Below are positions 35,110 to 42,492 of a stretch of 64,000 nucleotides of DNA, piece by piece. A model generated the notes under the pieces. That model made no database searches. It saw only the letters and a program-made list of their open reading frames with translations, and was not told the origin of the DNA. The stretch is taken from assembly GCA_024637295.1 (NCBI GenBank), contig JAGXFL010000001.1, positions 62,001-126,000 of the forward strand, given 5' to 3'. The stretch is from Sulfuricurvum sp. (lineage in GTDB: Bacteria; Campylobacterota; Campylobacteria; Campylobacterales; Sulfurimonadaceae). The first letter of the stretch is position 1, and every line of letters starts with the position of its first letter. A program made the position numbers and the translations under genes.

Positions 35110-36277
35110 GAAGCAACTCGTTTAATAAGATATGGGCTTGTATGTTGGCACTTGAGCGGACAGGCTGGGTTGGAAAATAACGAGCCTTTCCATTTTCAAC
35201 GATCAAATAAAGATGTTCAGGACGATCAAAACTTCCCATAGCAAGGCGAAGCATCCAACCTCCACCGTGTATGTCAAAACTGGCCTCAGTGTTTAAAAAG
35301 CCCCACTCACGTCGGAAAGTCTGACGCTCCAGCTTTGGGAGAATCTCATCAGAGATGGGTGTTGGTGAAAAAATAAACTCCCCTTCCAAAATTTTTGCGG
35401 GACTTTCAAACTCATTGATGAGTGTTACGTCATAGATATTTTTTTCGAGGCGTTTCCATCGGTCTTCGTATTTACTGACGATCGCGATCTCTTGATTTTT
35501 TCGTACTTCGAATCGTGCGTATGGGGGATGCGAGTAGGTTTCCAGGGCAAATCGATAGTAGTTTTCACTGTCGGTACGTAGTTCAAGCCTTCCTTGCGGT
35601 GCAAGGGTGCGAAGCGCTTCTTCCACAAAGGAGTCACCGATGACACGTCTGTGGGGTTTTTTATCCCAAGGCACGGGAAAATGGACATAGATACGGCTGA
35701 GGGTATTGGAAGGGATAAGCTCTAAAAACAAACGGGCATCATAATCCAGTACCATAATATTCGTGAGGTTTTGAATCGTGATCTGTTTGAGCGCCTGTTC
35801 GATTGATGGTTTATGAATCTCCAGTCCGATAAACAATACCTCGGGATTCATAGCTGCTTGATGCAGCAGATGTCGAGCTGATCCAAATCCTACTTCAACA
35901 CGGACTTCACGATCCGCTGGGAAAGTGTCTGCAAAAAAATCGACTGATTTAAGCGCATCATGTGTTTTTAGATGGACGTTTTCACCGGCAGTGTCAACAT
36001 TGGAATCCAATATCGTTATCTGGGCATGGCGTGCATAGGCAAGGAGTGCTTGTTTGATCAAATAGTTGGGTGAGGGACGGGTGATCTTGTCACTTTTAAG
36101 CAGGTCTTTGTCGCCGCTTTTTTTATGTAATACGAAAAATTCACGATCTCGAAAGCGCGTAGCAATAAGTGATTCTTTTCCTTCACCACGTGATGTAGCG
36201 ATAAAATCAAAAGAAACATCCCCTTCGATAACCGGAAGCACGATAGAATGAAACGATTCTAGATGTAAATGAGGCAT
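35102..36277 (-). CDS. trmB: tRNA (guanine-46-N7)-methyltransferase, long form
   Basis: Methylates G46 of tRNA using SAM. The catalytic domain holds VEVGFGSARHLLHQA, HFPVPWDKKPHRRVI and LELRTDSENYYRFALE. At 391 residues it is longer than standard TrmB (about 210-240) because it carries an N-terminal extension and a C-terminal domain, the long form typical of Campylobacterales and relatives. It lies between the fibronectin-III lipoprotein and ftsE, an order conserved in Campylobacter. Confidence 0.9.
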   Translation of the reverse strand: MPHLHLESFHSIVLPVIEGDVSFDFIATSRGEGKESLIATRFRDREFFVLHKKSGDKDLLKSDKITRPSPNYLIKQALLAYARHAQITILDSNVDTAGENVHLKTHDALKSVDFFADTFPADREVRVEVGFGSARHLLHQAAMNPEVLFIGLEIHKPSIEQALKQITIQNLTNIMVLDYDARLFLELIPSNTLSRIYVHFPVPWDKKPHRRVIGDSFVEEALRTLAPQGRLELRTDSENYYRFALETYSHPPYARFEVRKNQEIAIVSKYEDRWKRLEKNIYDVTLINEFESPAKILEGEFIFSPTPISDEILPKLERQTFRREWGFLNTEASFDIHGGGWMLRLAMGSFDRPEHLYLIVENGKARYFPTQPVRSSANIQAHILLNELLHG

Positions 36278-36280
36278 ACG

Positions 36281-37534
36281 TTATTTAGTCTCATAATGAA
36301 GGTTGATTCCAGCCGCAGGGAGAGAACGAATACCGTCTTTATCAACACTTAAGACTTCGTACATGTACTCGATGTTGGGTTGGATGTCTCCATCATGAAA
36401 TTTTGTGTCAGTGATACTGTTGATTTCAATACTTTCCCGATCAACCCAGCTGCGCTTAGTCGTTTTGATAACGGTGTACGATACCGTTCTTGGATCCGCA
36501 TTTACCCAAGACAAATCAGTGCCGTTAGGCCCTGTTTTCCCATCAAAAGAGACAGGAGTTTTGGGTTTGATCAAACTCGACCCTTGAACAATAGGAGTAC
36601 TTTGTAGACTTTCTAAATCGTCCTTGTCAACTGCCGTGAGTTTGTAAAAATAAATTTCGCCGTCTTCTTTGGTGATATCCGTATATTTGGTATCGTTGAG
36701 CTTGACATGGTAGCTATATTTTCCGTCTGATGTTTTTGATCGGTAAATATTATAATGATCCAAATCATTGATTGGAGTTGGTTCCCATGTTAATGCGATT
36801 GCTTTTGGAAGATTACTAGTAGAAGTGATATTTTTGATTTCAGGAGGCAATGGTTTGGTGACTACTTTGCTTGTTTCACTAGGCTCAGTAACAAGCTTAT
36901 CATACGTTACGGCACGCACTCTATAGTAATAAATTTGACCGTCTTTGAGGTCATGATCAATAAACTCTGCATTTAAACGTCCGGTAATAGTCGCTATTTC
37001 ACTCCACTTTTGATCATTGACATTTAATCGGTCAATAATATAGCCATTGATTTTAGCATTGGGATGCGGACGCCACAAGAGCTTTGCACTGCGCGGCATA
37101 TTTCCTACAGATTGAAAAAAACTGACAGGAACAATCATCGGTAACGTGCTTACACTAATCGTTTCACTGGCATTAGACTCTGTATTTTCTTTGCCTTTAG
37201 ATGCAAATCGGTATTGGTATTGAGTATTAGGAACGAGATGGTCATCAACAAAATGGGTGGCAAAGCGACTTTCGATCGTAGCAATACGTTCAAGTTTTTT
37301 ATCTTCGGCACTTTGGGACGATCGATAGACATAAAACCCGCTTACTCTAGGGTCTTCCATCGCCTTCCATTCAAATGCGGTAGCGGTGATATCAGATAAA
37401 GAACCATTTAACGAAGGAGCAGTCAATGTAGGATCAATAGTAACGGCTTTTTCAGGAATAGGCAGTTTACTACAGCCTGTAAAAAGATTAAGCGCTAAAG
37501 AGATGCTCAAAGCGTATCGAATCGATGTTCGCAT
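36281..37534 (-). CDS. flpA: FlpA-like lipoprotein with fibronectin type III repeats
   Basis: Exported lipoprotein (signal peptide with lipobox LFTGC, Cys20) carrying three to four fibronectin-III domains of about 90 residues, with recurrent motifs such as YYYRVRAVT, YFYKLTAVD and YMYEVLSVD. It is in the same gene order as Campylobacter jejuni FlpA (Cj1279c), a fibronectin-binding adhesin, between rluD and trmB-ftsE-ftsX-envC. In an environmental species a host-adhesion role is unlikely, so a cell-envelope or divisome role is inferred. ATG 37534 overlaps rluD by 47 bp and is preceded by AAGGA. Confidence 0.82.
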   Translation of the reverse strand: MRTSIRYALSISLALNLFTGCSKLPIPEKAVTIDPTLTAPSLNGSLSDITATAFEWKAMEDPRVSGFYVYRSSQSAEDKKLERIATIESRFATHFVDDHLVPNTQYQYRFASKGKENTESNASETISVSTLPMIVPVSFFQSVGNMPRSAKLLWRPHPNAKINGYIIDRLNVNDQKWSEIATITGRLNAEFIDHDLKDGQIYYYRVRAVTYDKLVTEPSETSKVVTKPLPPEIKNITSTSNLPKAIALTWEPTPINDLDHYNIYRSKTSDGKYSYHVKLNDTKYTDITKEDGEIYFYKLTAVDKDDLESLQSTPIVQGSSLIKPKTPVSFDGKTGPNGTDLSWVNADPRTVSYTVIKTTKRSWVDRESIEINSITDTKFHDGDIQPNIEYMYEVLSVDKDGIRSLPAAGINLHYETK

Positions 37535-38456
37535 GAAGTTCCTTCAAGTTAAAATGTTTGTTTAAATAAGTATCCATGACAGAATCCAGCGGAGCCTTGA
37601 AATGGAGTGATTCACCCGTGGTTGGATGAACCAAATACAGCATATATGCATGGAGCAAAATATGTTCCACCTTGATGTCTTTTGTTTGCCCGCCATAGAG
37701 GTGATCACCGTGGATATGACGGCTTATAGATTCAAGATGAACGCGGATTTGATGGGTTCGTCCGGAGAAGAGTTTGCAGACGATGAGTTCGCTGTTTCCA
37801 TCGTGAGAAGTAAGCAGTTTGCGAAACATAGTCTTGGCACTTTTACCTGCTTCGTTGATGGCCATCTTGAGACGGTTTTGGGCACTTCGACCTATTGGTC
37901 TGTCGATGGTTGTCTCTTCGTCTTTGAGGGGAGGGGTACAGACGGCTAGATAGTAGCGTCCCATGCTTTTGTCTTGCAGTTGCTGTGAAAGTGCCTCATG
38001 CGCCGTATTGTTTTTTGCTACGACCATGACGCCGCTTGTCCCGCGGTCAAGGCGATGGACAATACCATGACGCTCTTCGCCGCTGAGGGTTGAGAGGCTG
38101 ATCCCTTTATGTTTGAGCCAATCCACGAGAGTCGGTTCTTTGACGCTTGGTGCAGGGTGAACGGTGAGGGAACTTGGTTTGTTGATAACTAGGATGTCAT
38201 CATCTTCGAATAAAATCTCGACATCAAAATCGATCACCATAGCAGGTGTTGATTTGATTTCTGGGAAAAGTATCTGGACGTATTGCCCCTCTTTGAGTTT
38301 TTGTCCGGGTTTTGCACATCGCTTACCATTGATCTCAATGGCATTTTGCTCGATAAGTTGAGCGATCTGGTTACGTGTCTGAGCCAATTTCTCGACCAAA
38401 AACAGGTCAAGGCGCATGGCCTCTTCAACCTTAAAAGTTATATTCTCACGTTCCAT
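37488..38456 (-). CDS. rluD: RluD-type 23S rRNA pseudouridine synthase
   Basis: RluA-family enzyme with an N-terminal S4 domain (residues 13-70, NQIAQLIEQNAIEINGKRCAKPGQ) and catalytic motif HGIVHRLDRGTSGVMVVAKN. RluD modifies helix 69 of 23S rRNA in other bacteria. 322 residues. First gene of the division operon; its end overlaps flpA by 47 bp. Confidence 0.88.
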   Translation of the reverse strand: MERENITFKVEEAMRLDLFLVEKLAQTRNQIAQLIEQNAIEINGKRCAKPGQKLKEGQYVQILFPEIKSTPAMVIDFDVEILFEDDDILVINKPSSLTVHPAPSVKEPTLVDWLKHKGISLSTLSGEERHGIVHRLDRGTSGVMVVAKNNTAHEALSQQLQDKSMGRYYLAVCTPPLKDEETTIDRPIGRSAQNRLKMAINEAGKSAKTMFRKLLTSHDGNSELIVCKLFSGRTHQIRVHLESISRHIHGDHLYGGQTKDIKVEHILLHAYMLYLVHPTTGESLHFKAPLDSVMDTYLNKHFNLKELHANIDSIRFEHLFSA

Positions 38457-38543
38457 TCATTTCCTTGCAATTGAGTCCTTTGGGGTTAAGTCCCCTTATG
38501 CTACAATTCACTCAAAATTATTTAATTTAAAGATGAGATTGCA

Positions 38544-39653
38544 GTGCTCAATATTGATCGTAGAATTTTAGCACACTTTGACTTTGTGACTGTTGTGCTG
38601 CTGTTACCTATTATTTTTCTCTCCGGTTGGTTGATTACCGAGATACATCCGATGCTTGGACAAAAGCATTTGACCTATGTAGCAGTAGGTATTGGAGTGT
38701 TTATAGCTTTGTTTTTATTGCCGGTACGGCGTATGTTCTGGCTGATTCCCATTTTTTATTGGGTGAGCGTTTTACTGCTGCTTGCGGTTGAGTTTGTAGG
38801 TCATGCGAGGTTAGGCGCAAAACGATGGATTGAGATCCCCTTTGTCCATTTTACGTTGCAACCATCAGAACTTGTCAAACCCGCATTTGTGCTGATGTTG
38901 GCGTATCTAATCAGTCGTAATCCTCCGGAACGCGATGGATACCGCTTCAAAGAATTCATGAAACTCTCCTTTTTCATCATGCTTCCGTTTATCCTTATTG
39001 CCAAAGAACCTGATTTGGGCACTGCGGTCGTTCTGGCTTTGTTGGGATATGGGATTTTGTTTTTAGTTGGTGTGCATTGGAAAATATGGGTCGGATTGGG
39101 TGCACTCTTTTTGATCTCTTTGCCACTTGTCTATACACAATTGCATGATTATCAACGACAGCGTTTAGTTGATTTCGTGAGTGAAAAACCAAGTTATCAC
39201 GTCGAACAATCCATTATCGCAATAGGTTCGGGAGGATTTACGGGAAAAGAAAAAGAAGATGCGACTCAAACACAGATGAAGTTTCTTCCGATCGCTTCAA
39301 GTGATTTTATTTTTGCTTATGTCGTAGAACGCTTTGGATTTCTGGGTGCATTCATGCTGATTTCAGTCTATGCGGCGCTCATCGTCCATTTACTGATGCT
39401 CTCAACCTGGGCAACGGATTATTACACCAAAGTGATCTCCGGCGGATTGTCGCTGTTGATCTTCATTTATATGAGTATCAATATAGCGATGACGATGGGG
39501 CTTTTCCCTGTTGTCGGTGTCCCTTTGCCGATGTTTAGCTATGGAGGGAGCAGTTTTGTGAACTTTATGGTGCTATTTGCCGTGATGGAAAATCTAATTG
39601 CGTATAAATTTCGATATTTATACGATAATGTTGGTAAAAAAAGCTTCGTCTAA
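38544..39653 (+). CDS. rodA: RodA/MrdB-type peptidoglycan polymerase
   Basis: SEDS-family peptidoglycan glycosyltransferase that shapes rod cells with PBP2. About ten membrane helices; RWIEIPFVHFTLQPSELVKPAFVLML carries the catalytic-region PSE motif, followed by IAKEPDLGTAVVLAL and the C-terminal PLPMFSYGGSSFV. 369 residues, typical. GTG start at 38544 has only a weak ribosome-binding site. Followed by a tRNA promoter at 39666. Confidence 0.93.
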   Translation: MLNIDRRILAHFDFVTVVLLLPIIFLSGWLITEIHPMLGQKHLTYVAVGIGVFIALFLLPVRRMFWLIPIFYWVSVLLLLAVEFVGHARLGAKRWIEIPFVHFTLQPSELVKPAFVLMLAYLISRNPPERDGYRFKEFMKLSFFIMLPFILIAKEPDLGTAVVLALLGYGILFLVGVHWKIWVGLGALFLISLPLVYTQLHDYQRQRLVDFVSEKPSYHVEQSIIAIGSGGFTGKEKEDATQTQMKFLPIASSDFIFAYVVERFGFLGAFMLISVYAALIVHLLMLSTWATDYYTKVISGGLSLLIFIYMSINIAMTMGLFPVVGVPLPMFSYGGSSFVNFMVLFAVMENLIAYKFRYLYDNVGKKSFV

Positions 39654-39665
39654 TCAAAGAGCGTT

Positions 39666-39671
39666 TATAAT
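39666..39671 (+). promoter_or_regulatory. -10 box of the interrupted tRNA gene
   Basis: TATAAT ends 14 bp before the first base of the broken tRNA (39686). The transcript would now run from this point into the island. Confidence 0.6.
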
Positions 39672-39685
39672 TGCGCTCCACAAAC

Positions 39686-39726
39686 GGGTCAATAGTTCAG
39701 TGGTTAGAGCCCTCCGCTCATAACGG
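39686..39726 (+). pseudogene. 5' half of a CAU tRNA gene split by the island
   Basis: The 41 bases comprise the acceptor 5' strand GGGTCAA, D arm (AGTTCAGTGGTTAGAGC), 5' anticodon strand CTCCG, loop CTCATAA, and CGG, then end abruptly. The missing rest starts at 51327, where it overlaps by the 11-bp core. Joining gives a 76-nt tRNA with CTCCG/CGGAG pairing and GGGTCAA/TTGACCC pairing, so these are two parts of one gene. It still has its promoter (39666-39671), but cannot yield a working tRNA here. Confidence 0.88.
39716..39726 (+). repeat. attL core, 11 bp
   Basis: GCTCATAACGG, the anticodon loop and adjacent stem bases. The same 11 bp recurs exactly at 51327-51337. Outside them the flanks differ on both sides, which defines the crossover block of the integrase. 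It also occurs in the island-borne tRNA (39831-39841), a third copy. Confidence 0.85.
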
Positions 39727-39780
39727 GTTTGACTTGAAAGAAGAATTTGCCGATAGACAAGGCGTAAAACAGTCTAAAGA

Positions 39781-39786
39781 TATTAT
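39781..39786 (+). promoter_or_regulatory. -10 box of the island-borne tRNA
   Basis: TATTAT ending 14 bp before the first tRNA base (39801), exactly the spacing seen at the host tRNA (39666-39671). It suggests the island tRNA is transcribed from its own promoter inside the island. Confidence 0.5.
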
Positions 39787-39800
39787 CTTTTCTAATACAC

Positions 39801-39876
39801 GGGTCAATAGTTCAATGGTTAGAGCCCACCGCTCATAACGGTGTTGTTGCAGGTTCAAGTCCTGCTTGACCCACCA
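39801..39876 (+). tRNA. Complete tRNA with CAU anticodon, carried by the island
   Basis: 76 nt with encoded CCA. Acceptor GGGTCAA pairs with TTGACCC; D arm AGTTCAATGGTTAGAGC; anticodon stem CACCG/CGGTG with loop CTCATAA (anticodon CAT at 39834-39836); T arm GCAGG TTCAAGT CCTGC. It differs from the reconstituted host copy at five of 76 positions, two of them a compensatory pair in the anticodon stem (28:42). CAU tRNAs are initiator, elongator Met, or Ile2 (lysidine-modified); a short D loop and loop CTCATAA fit Ile2 or elongator Met, and the sequence does not decide. The initiator is excluded by the Watson-Crick first acceptor pair. Confidence 0.92.
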
Positions 39877-39947
39877 CTTTTATCACTCAAATCAAACTTT
39901 TATTTTATCTCTCAAAAATTGATCTAAAATACTTTAATTTTTAGATG

Positions 39948-39967
39948 GGTGACGGCTTAGGTGACGG
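39948..39967 (+). repeat. Left paired GGTGACGG repeats (candidate integrase arm sites)
   Basis: GGTGACGG at 39948-39955 and 39960-39967 with a 12-bp period. The same pair with 12-bp period occurs near the other island end at 51201-51220, in the same orientation. They sit 232 bp inside the left core and 107-126 bp inside the right core, the layout of integrase arm-type sites. Confidence 0.6.
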
Positions 39968-39968
39968 T

Positions 39969-40160
39969 TTATGATCGCTTTTTAGCTTTTTGAATTTTAT
40001 TTCTCTCCAAAAAATCCACAATGTCCAATACTTTATAGACAATCGAAGGTCCGAATTTTGTGTAGGGTAGTTTTCCTTCACTGCGATAATTGGCAAGTGT
40101 TCCTTTGGAAAATCCAAATTTCACCATGACTTCATTGTCTGTTATGTAATCTTCAAGCAT
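39969..40160 (-). CDS. AlpA-like excisionase / MerR-type HTH protein
   Basis: 63-residue DNA-binding protein of the HTH_17 (excisionase/AlpA) type: DNEVMVKFGFSKGTLANYRSEGKLPYTKFG spans the helix-turn-helix and the wing. Such proteins direct excision or regulate integrase. It overlaps the repA-like gene by ATGA-type coupling (40153-40160) and its stop is 2 bp from the left arm-site repeats, fitting a role in recombination directionality. Confidence 0.8.
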   Translation of the reverse strand: MLEDYITDNEVMVKFGFSKGTLANYRSEGKLPYTKFGPSIVYKVLDIVDFLERNKIQKAKKRS

Positions 40161-41388
40161 ATTTTTCTCCTGTATCTGAGTTATCTGATGTATTGGATGC
40201 AGTCGTCTGATTTTGAAAAGCCCTATTTATGGGGTTATCGGACTTATCTGAGCTATCTGATGGTTTATTAGAGGCAATCAAAGCAAAAACATTCTTATTG
40301 TTTTGCTCTTTAAGTATTTCAGCAATCCAGTATTTACCTTTTCCCTCTTGAATCGTTCGATTGATTCGATCCTTGGCAAATCCCATATCTGAGATATATT
40401 TCATTATCTCCGAGTAGTTGGGCTTACCCTCAAAATTTGCGATAAAATCGATGATTTCTATCCGCATCATTTCATCTTCGTTGGTTTCTTTTGCCCACGC
40501 CAAATCAACATTTGTGAGGATATGTGTTTGCGCCTGATATTGAAATGCCACTTCTTCAAGTTTGCCCACACGATTTTTTAGTGGTTTAAAAATAAATGCT
40601 TTTCGAAATTCGTTGTATTTTAATAATACGGCATTACTTGTATCCTCTTCAAAAGCACTTGACCCCGCATATTGCAATTCCTGAAAATCACGCTGTGGTT
40701 TATTAGTATGATGTAAAAAAATGACGGTAGCCCCTTGTTTTCGTAATCCCTTCCAAATATCCATAATTTCGGAAACATCTTTATTTTTATCACGATCACC
40801 TTTGCCCATAAAGTTTTTTATGGAGTCAATGATCACTAAAGTATCGTGTAAGTCGGTTGTTTTCATCATCTTGATGAGTTGCAACATTTGCATTTTTGTT
40901 GAGTTTGATTCATGAATGTAGCGGAATTTTTTTCCGTGTCGCTGTTTGATCTGTGGAATACCACGTTCATTGAGTGTTGCACTTCCATTGTCAGCATCCA
41001 TATAGACGACCTGATCAACCGTTTTATCCAAAAGTGCCATATTACATATAGCTGATGCCATCAAGCTTTTGCCTTGCCCTGGCTTTGCCGCAATCATCAA
41101 AATATCTGCTTTTACGACGACATTATCAAGGAGGTATTGAATGTTTGCCACTGCAATTTTTCCAATATCAAGGTCGAATTGATCGAGTACACCTTCCAGT
41201 TTTTTTTCATCTCTTTGAAGGCTCTGTAACGGGAGACGATCTTGTAGTTTTTGAATCTCATGATGAATTTGTTCAATCTCATCATAGGTTGTAAACTCGT
41301 TTTGCGTGAGTTCTTCGAGATTAGCTATCTGAAATTTGATCGCTTCGTGCTCTTTAACTCTCTGTTGAATTTTTGATATAATATCCAT
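40153..41388 (-). CDS. RepA-like AAA (RecA-type) ATPase/helicase
   Basis: Plasmid-type RepA helicase/ATPase or AAA_25 protein. Residues 1-70 are a coiled coil; Walker A is AKPGQGKS near residues 101-108 and Walker B is LVIIDS near 184-189. The protein then has IFLHHTNKP and a winged-helix-like region. The C-terminus is Ser/Asp-rich (KPSDSSDKSDNPIN), encoded by DNA containing TCAGATA repeats that also occur at 49124 and 50020. In RSF1010-like systems RepA is the replicative helicase. Start overlaps no gene; a possible antisense RNA covers its leader. Confidence 0.75.
   Translation of the reverse strand: MDIISKIQQRVKEHEAIKFQIANLEELTQNEFTTYDEIEQIHHEIQKLQDRLPLQSLQRDEKKLEGVLDQFDLDIGKIAVANIQYLLDNVVVKADILMIAAKPGQGKSLMASAICNMALLDKTVDQVVYMDADNGSATLNERGIPQIKQRHGKKFRYIHESNSTKMQMLQLIKMMKTTDLHDTLVIIDSIKNFMGKGDRDKNKDVSEIMDIWKGLRKQGATVIFLHHTNKPQRDFQELQYAGSSAFEEDTSNAVLLKYNEFRKAFIFKPLKNRVGKLEEVAFQYQAQTHILTNVDLAWAKETNEDEMMRIEIIDFIANFEGKPNYSEIMKYISDMGFAKDRINRTIQEGKGKYWIAEILKEQNNKNVFALIASNKPSDSSDKSDNPINRAFQNQTTASNTSDNSDTGEKYA
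40173..40260 (-). repeat. TCAGATA-type repeats in repA 3' end
   Basis: Two copies of TCAGATA-R-CTCAGATA lie on the minus strand at 40173-40188 and 40244-40260 within the repA coding end. The 17-bp version at 40244 is identical to the core of both 92-bp intergenic repeats at 49106 and 50001. They could be iterons or remnants of duplicated repA ends. Confidence 0.5.
41377..41382 (+). promoter_or_regulatory. -10 box of a candidate antisense RNA over repA
   Basis: TATAAT on the plus strand within the first codons of repA, which is on the minus strand. TTAACT (41354-41359) is 17 bp upstream and matches 4 of 6 bases of the -35 consensus. Confidence 0.45.
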
Positions 41389-41472
41389 ATTTGATATTTC
41401 CTTGTTTGCTTAACGGGGGTCAAATTAGGAATCAAGGAGTGCTCGAACACTGCTTGATTCAACTATTTTTTT
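41389..41472 (+). ncRNA. Candidate antisense RNA controlling repA
   Basis: From the predicted start (about 41389) to a T-run (41466-41472) is about 84 nt, antisense to the repA leader and covering its ribosome-binding site (41399-41403). It ends in a terminator-like hairpin: TAG-G-AATCAAG-G-AGTG, loop CTCGAA, CACT-G-CTTGATT-C-AA-CTA, then seven T. No gene on the plus strand precedes it, so the terminator would serve only this RNA. The loops on both strands contain YUNR motifs (CUCG, UUCG), as in known antisense/target pairs. Not tested experimentally. Confidence 0.5.
41426..41472 (+). terminator. Hairpin plus T-run ending the antisense RNA
   Basis: Stem with AATCAAG/CTTGATT and AGTG/CACT, a G-G mismatch and loop CTCGAA, extended by TAGG/CCTA-like pairing with two bulged A bases, followed by T7 at 41466-41472. 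Confidence 0.6.
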
Positions 41473-41542
41473 CTGCTAACTTTTGATACGTTTTCTCCTT
41501 ACATTGATTTTCTCAAATTTAGAAATATAAAATCTATACTAT

Positions 41543-41602
41543 TTATTCAAAATGCGGTATGATTTATACTGAATAAATAAATATATTTCTCATTTTGAAT
41601 AA
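41543..41602. promoter_or_regulatory. 12-bp inverted repeat, candidate operator of the CI-like regulator
   Basis: TTATTCAAAATG (41543-41554) and CATTTTGAATAA (41591-41602) are perfect inverted copies 36 bp apart, in the region between repA and the divergent regulator. They could be two half-sites or two binding sites for the regulator starting at 41660. Confidence 0.5.
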
Positions 41603-41659
41603 TTATTTGTCATTATGAGCAATTAAATCTTACAAAAGCTTTAAAGAAAAGAGTGTTCC

Positions 41660-42391
41660 ATGCAAATTGATACTAAATTGTTTTTATTACGTCTTAGAAT
41701 TGCCCTTAATATCAAAAATAATGTTGATCTTGCAAAAGTATTGGAAGTGCCTTATTCAACTCTGAATACATGGCTTACGCGTAATTCATTACCACTTGAA
41801 AATATTATTAGTAAGCCTATTTGTAAAAACTTATCCATAGATTGGCTTCTAGGCAAAGATGATAATGAGCCCATTAACTTTTCGAAATTACCGAGTTTTA
41901 TCGCTGCTATTGATATTGCAAGTGAAACAGAAGATGGCTTTTCAATTTTAAATTCACTATTTGATGGTTTCATAATTGAACAAATTATTCAAAAATTATT
42001 GGATGCGTATGTGAACAGCAAAAGAAATATGCCTAACAATATTATCACGAGGATGAAACGACTTCTTTTTAATGTGACAGAGGGAAGATTTTTGATGCTA
42101 CTGGATGAAATGCTTCATAAAATCGACTTCAAAAAGGGTGATGATGCACATGCTAAAATTCAAGAATTCATAAGTGGAGATTTTTTTCACCCATTTCTCT
42201 CAAAGCCAGCATTTAAAAAATCCGAAAAAGTTGCTTTTCAGGCTTGGGCAGAGGATTTGAGCAAAGAAGAAGCAGAATTTTTGCTTGAAAAATCAGAAGA
42301 AATACACGAAAAATTAAAGATACTAATCCCTAAAATATCCAAAAGGAATAGTGCGTTTGATGTTACCGTGATGAAAAAACTCACGTCATAA
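41660..42391 (+). CDS. CI-like helix-turn-helix regulator
   Basis: N-terminal helix-turn-helix of the phage CI-repressor type (VDLAKVLEVPYSTLNTWLTRNSLP, residues 19-42), followed by a helical C-terminal part without a visible protease (Ser-Lys) motif of LexA/CI-type repressors. 243 residues. It is divergent from repA and likely controls the excision/replication genes through the inverted repeat at 41543-41602. An alternative is a DUF-type regulator; the domain order is consistent with both. Confidence 0.72.
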   Translation: MQIDTKLFLLRLRIALNIKNNVDLAKVLEVPYSTLNTWLTRNSLPLENIISKPICKNLSIDWLLGKDDNEPINFSKLPSFIAAIDIASETEDGFSILNSLFDGFIIEQIIQKLLDAYVNSKRNMPNNIITRMKRLLFNVTEGRFLMLLDEMLHKIDFKKGDDAHAKIQEFISGDFFHPFLSKPAFKKSEKVAFQAWAEDLSKEEAEFLLEKSEEIHEKLKILIPKISKRNSAFDVTVMKKLTS

Positions 42392-42402
42392 TTCGAGTAA
42401 TA

Positions 42403-42492
42403 TTAAAAGAATTTCTCAATCGCTTTTCTAAACGACGGGATAAAGAGAGCAAAAACAACAAATAAAATCCCTACAAGCAAAAATTCTATCAT
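42403..42492 (-). CDS. 29-aa membrane peptide coupled to the relaxase gene
   Basis: Too short for most gene finders. Starts at ATG with CAT 42490-42492, overlapping the relaxase stop as ATGA. Sequence MIEFLLVGILFVVFALFIP is one hydrophobic helix followed by SFRKAIEKFF. Role unknown; small hydrophobic peptides next to mobilisation genes can affect transfer or membrane attachment. Confidence 0.55.
   Translation of the reverse strand: MIEFLLVGILFVVFALFIPSFRKAIEKFF

Noticed and set aside
39686-39726. A second functional tRNA gene next to the island-borne one
   Set aside because: Sequence stops after the anticodon loop; the 3' part is 11.6 kb away, so it is a half gene.
39831-39841. Third copy of the core as evidence for two tandem islands
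   Set aside because: The copy belongs to a self-consistent tRNA (CACCG/CGGTG). A tandem island of about 115 bp with no genes is unlikely.
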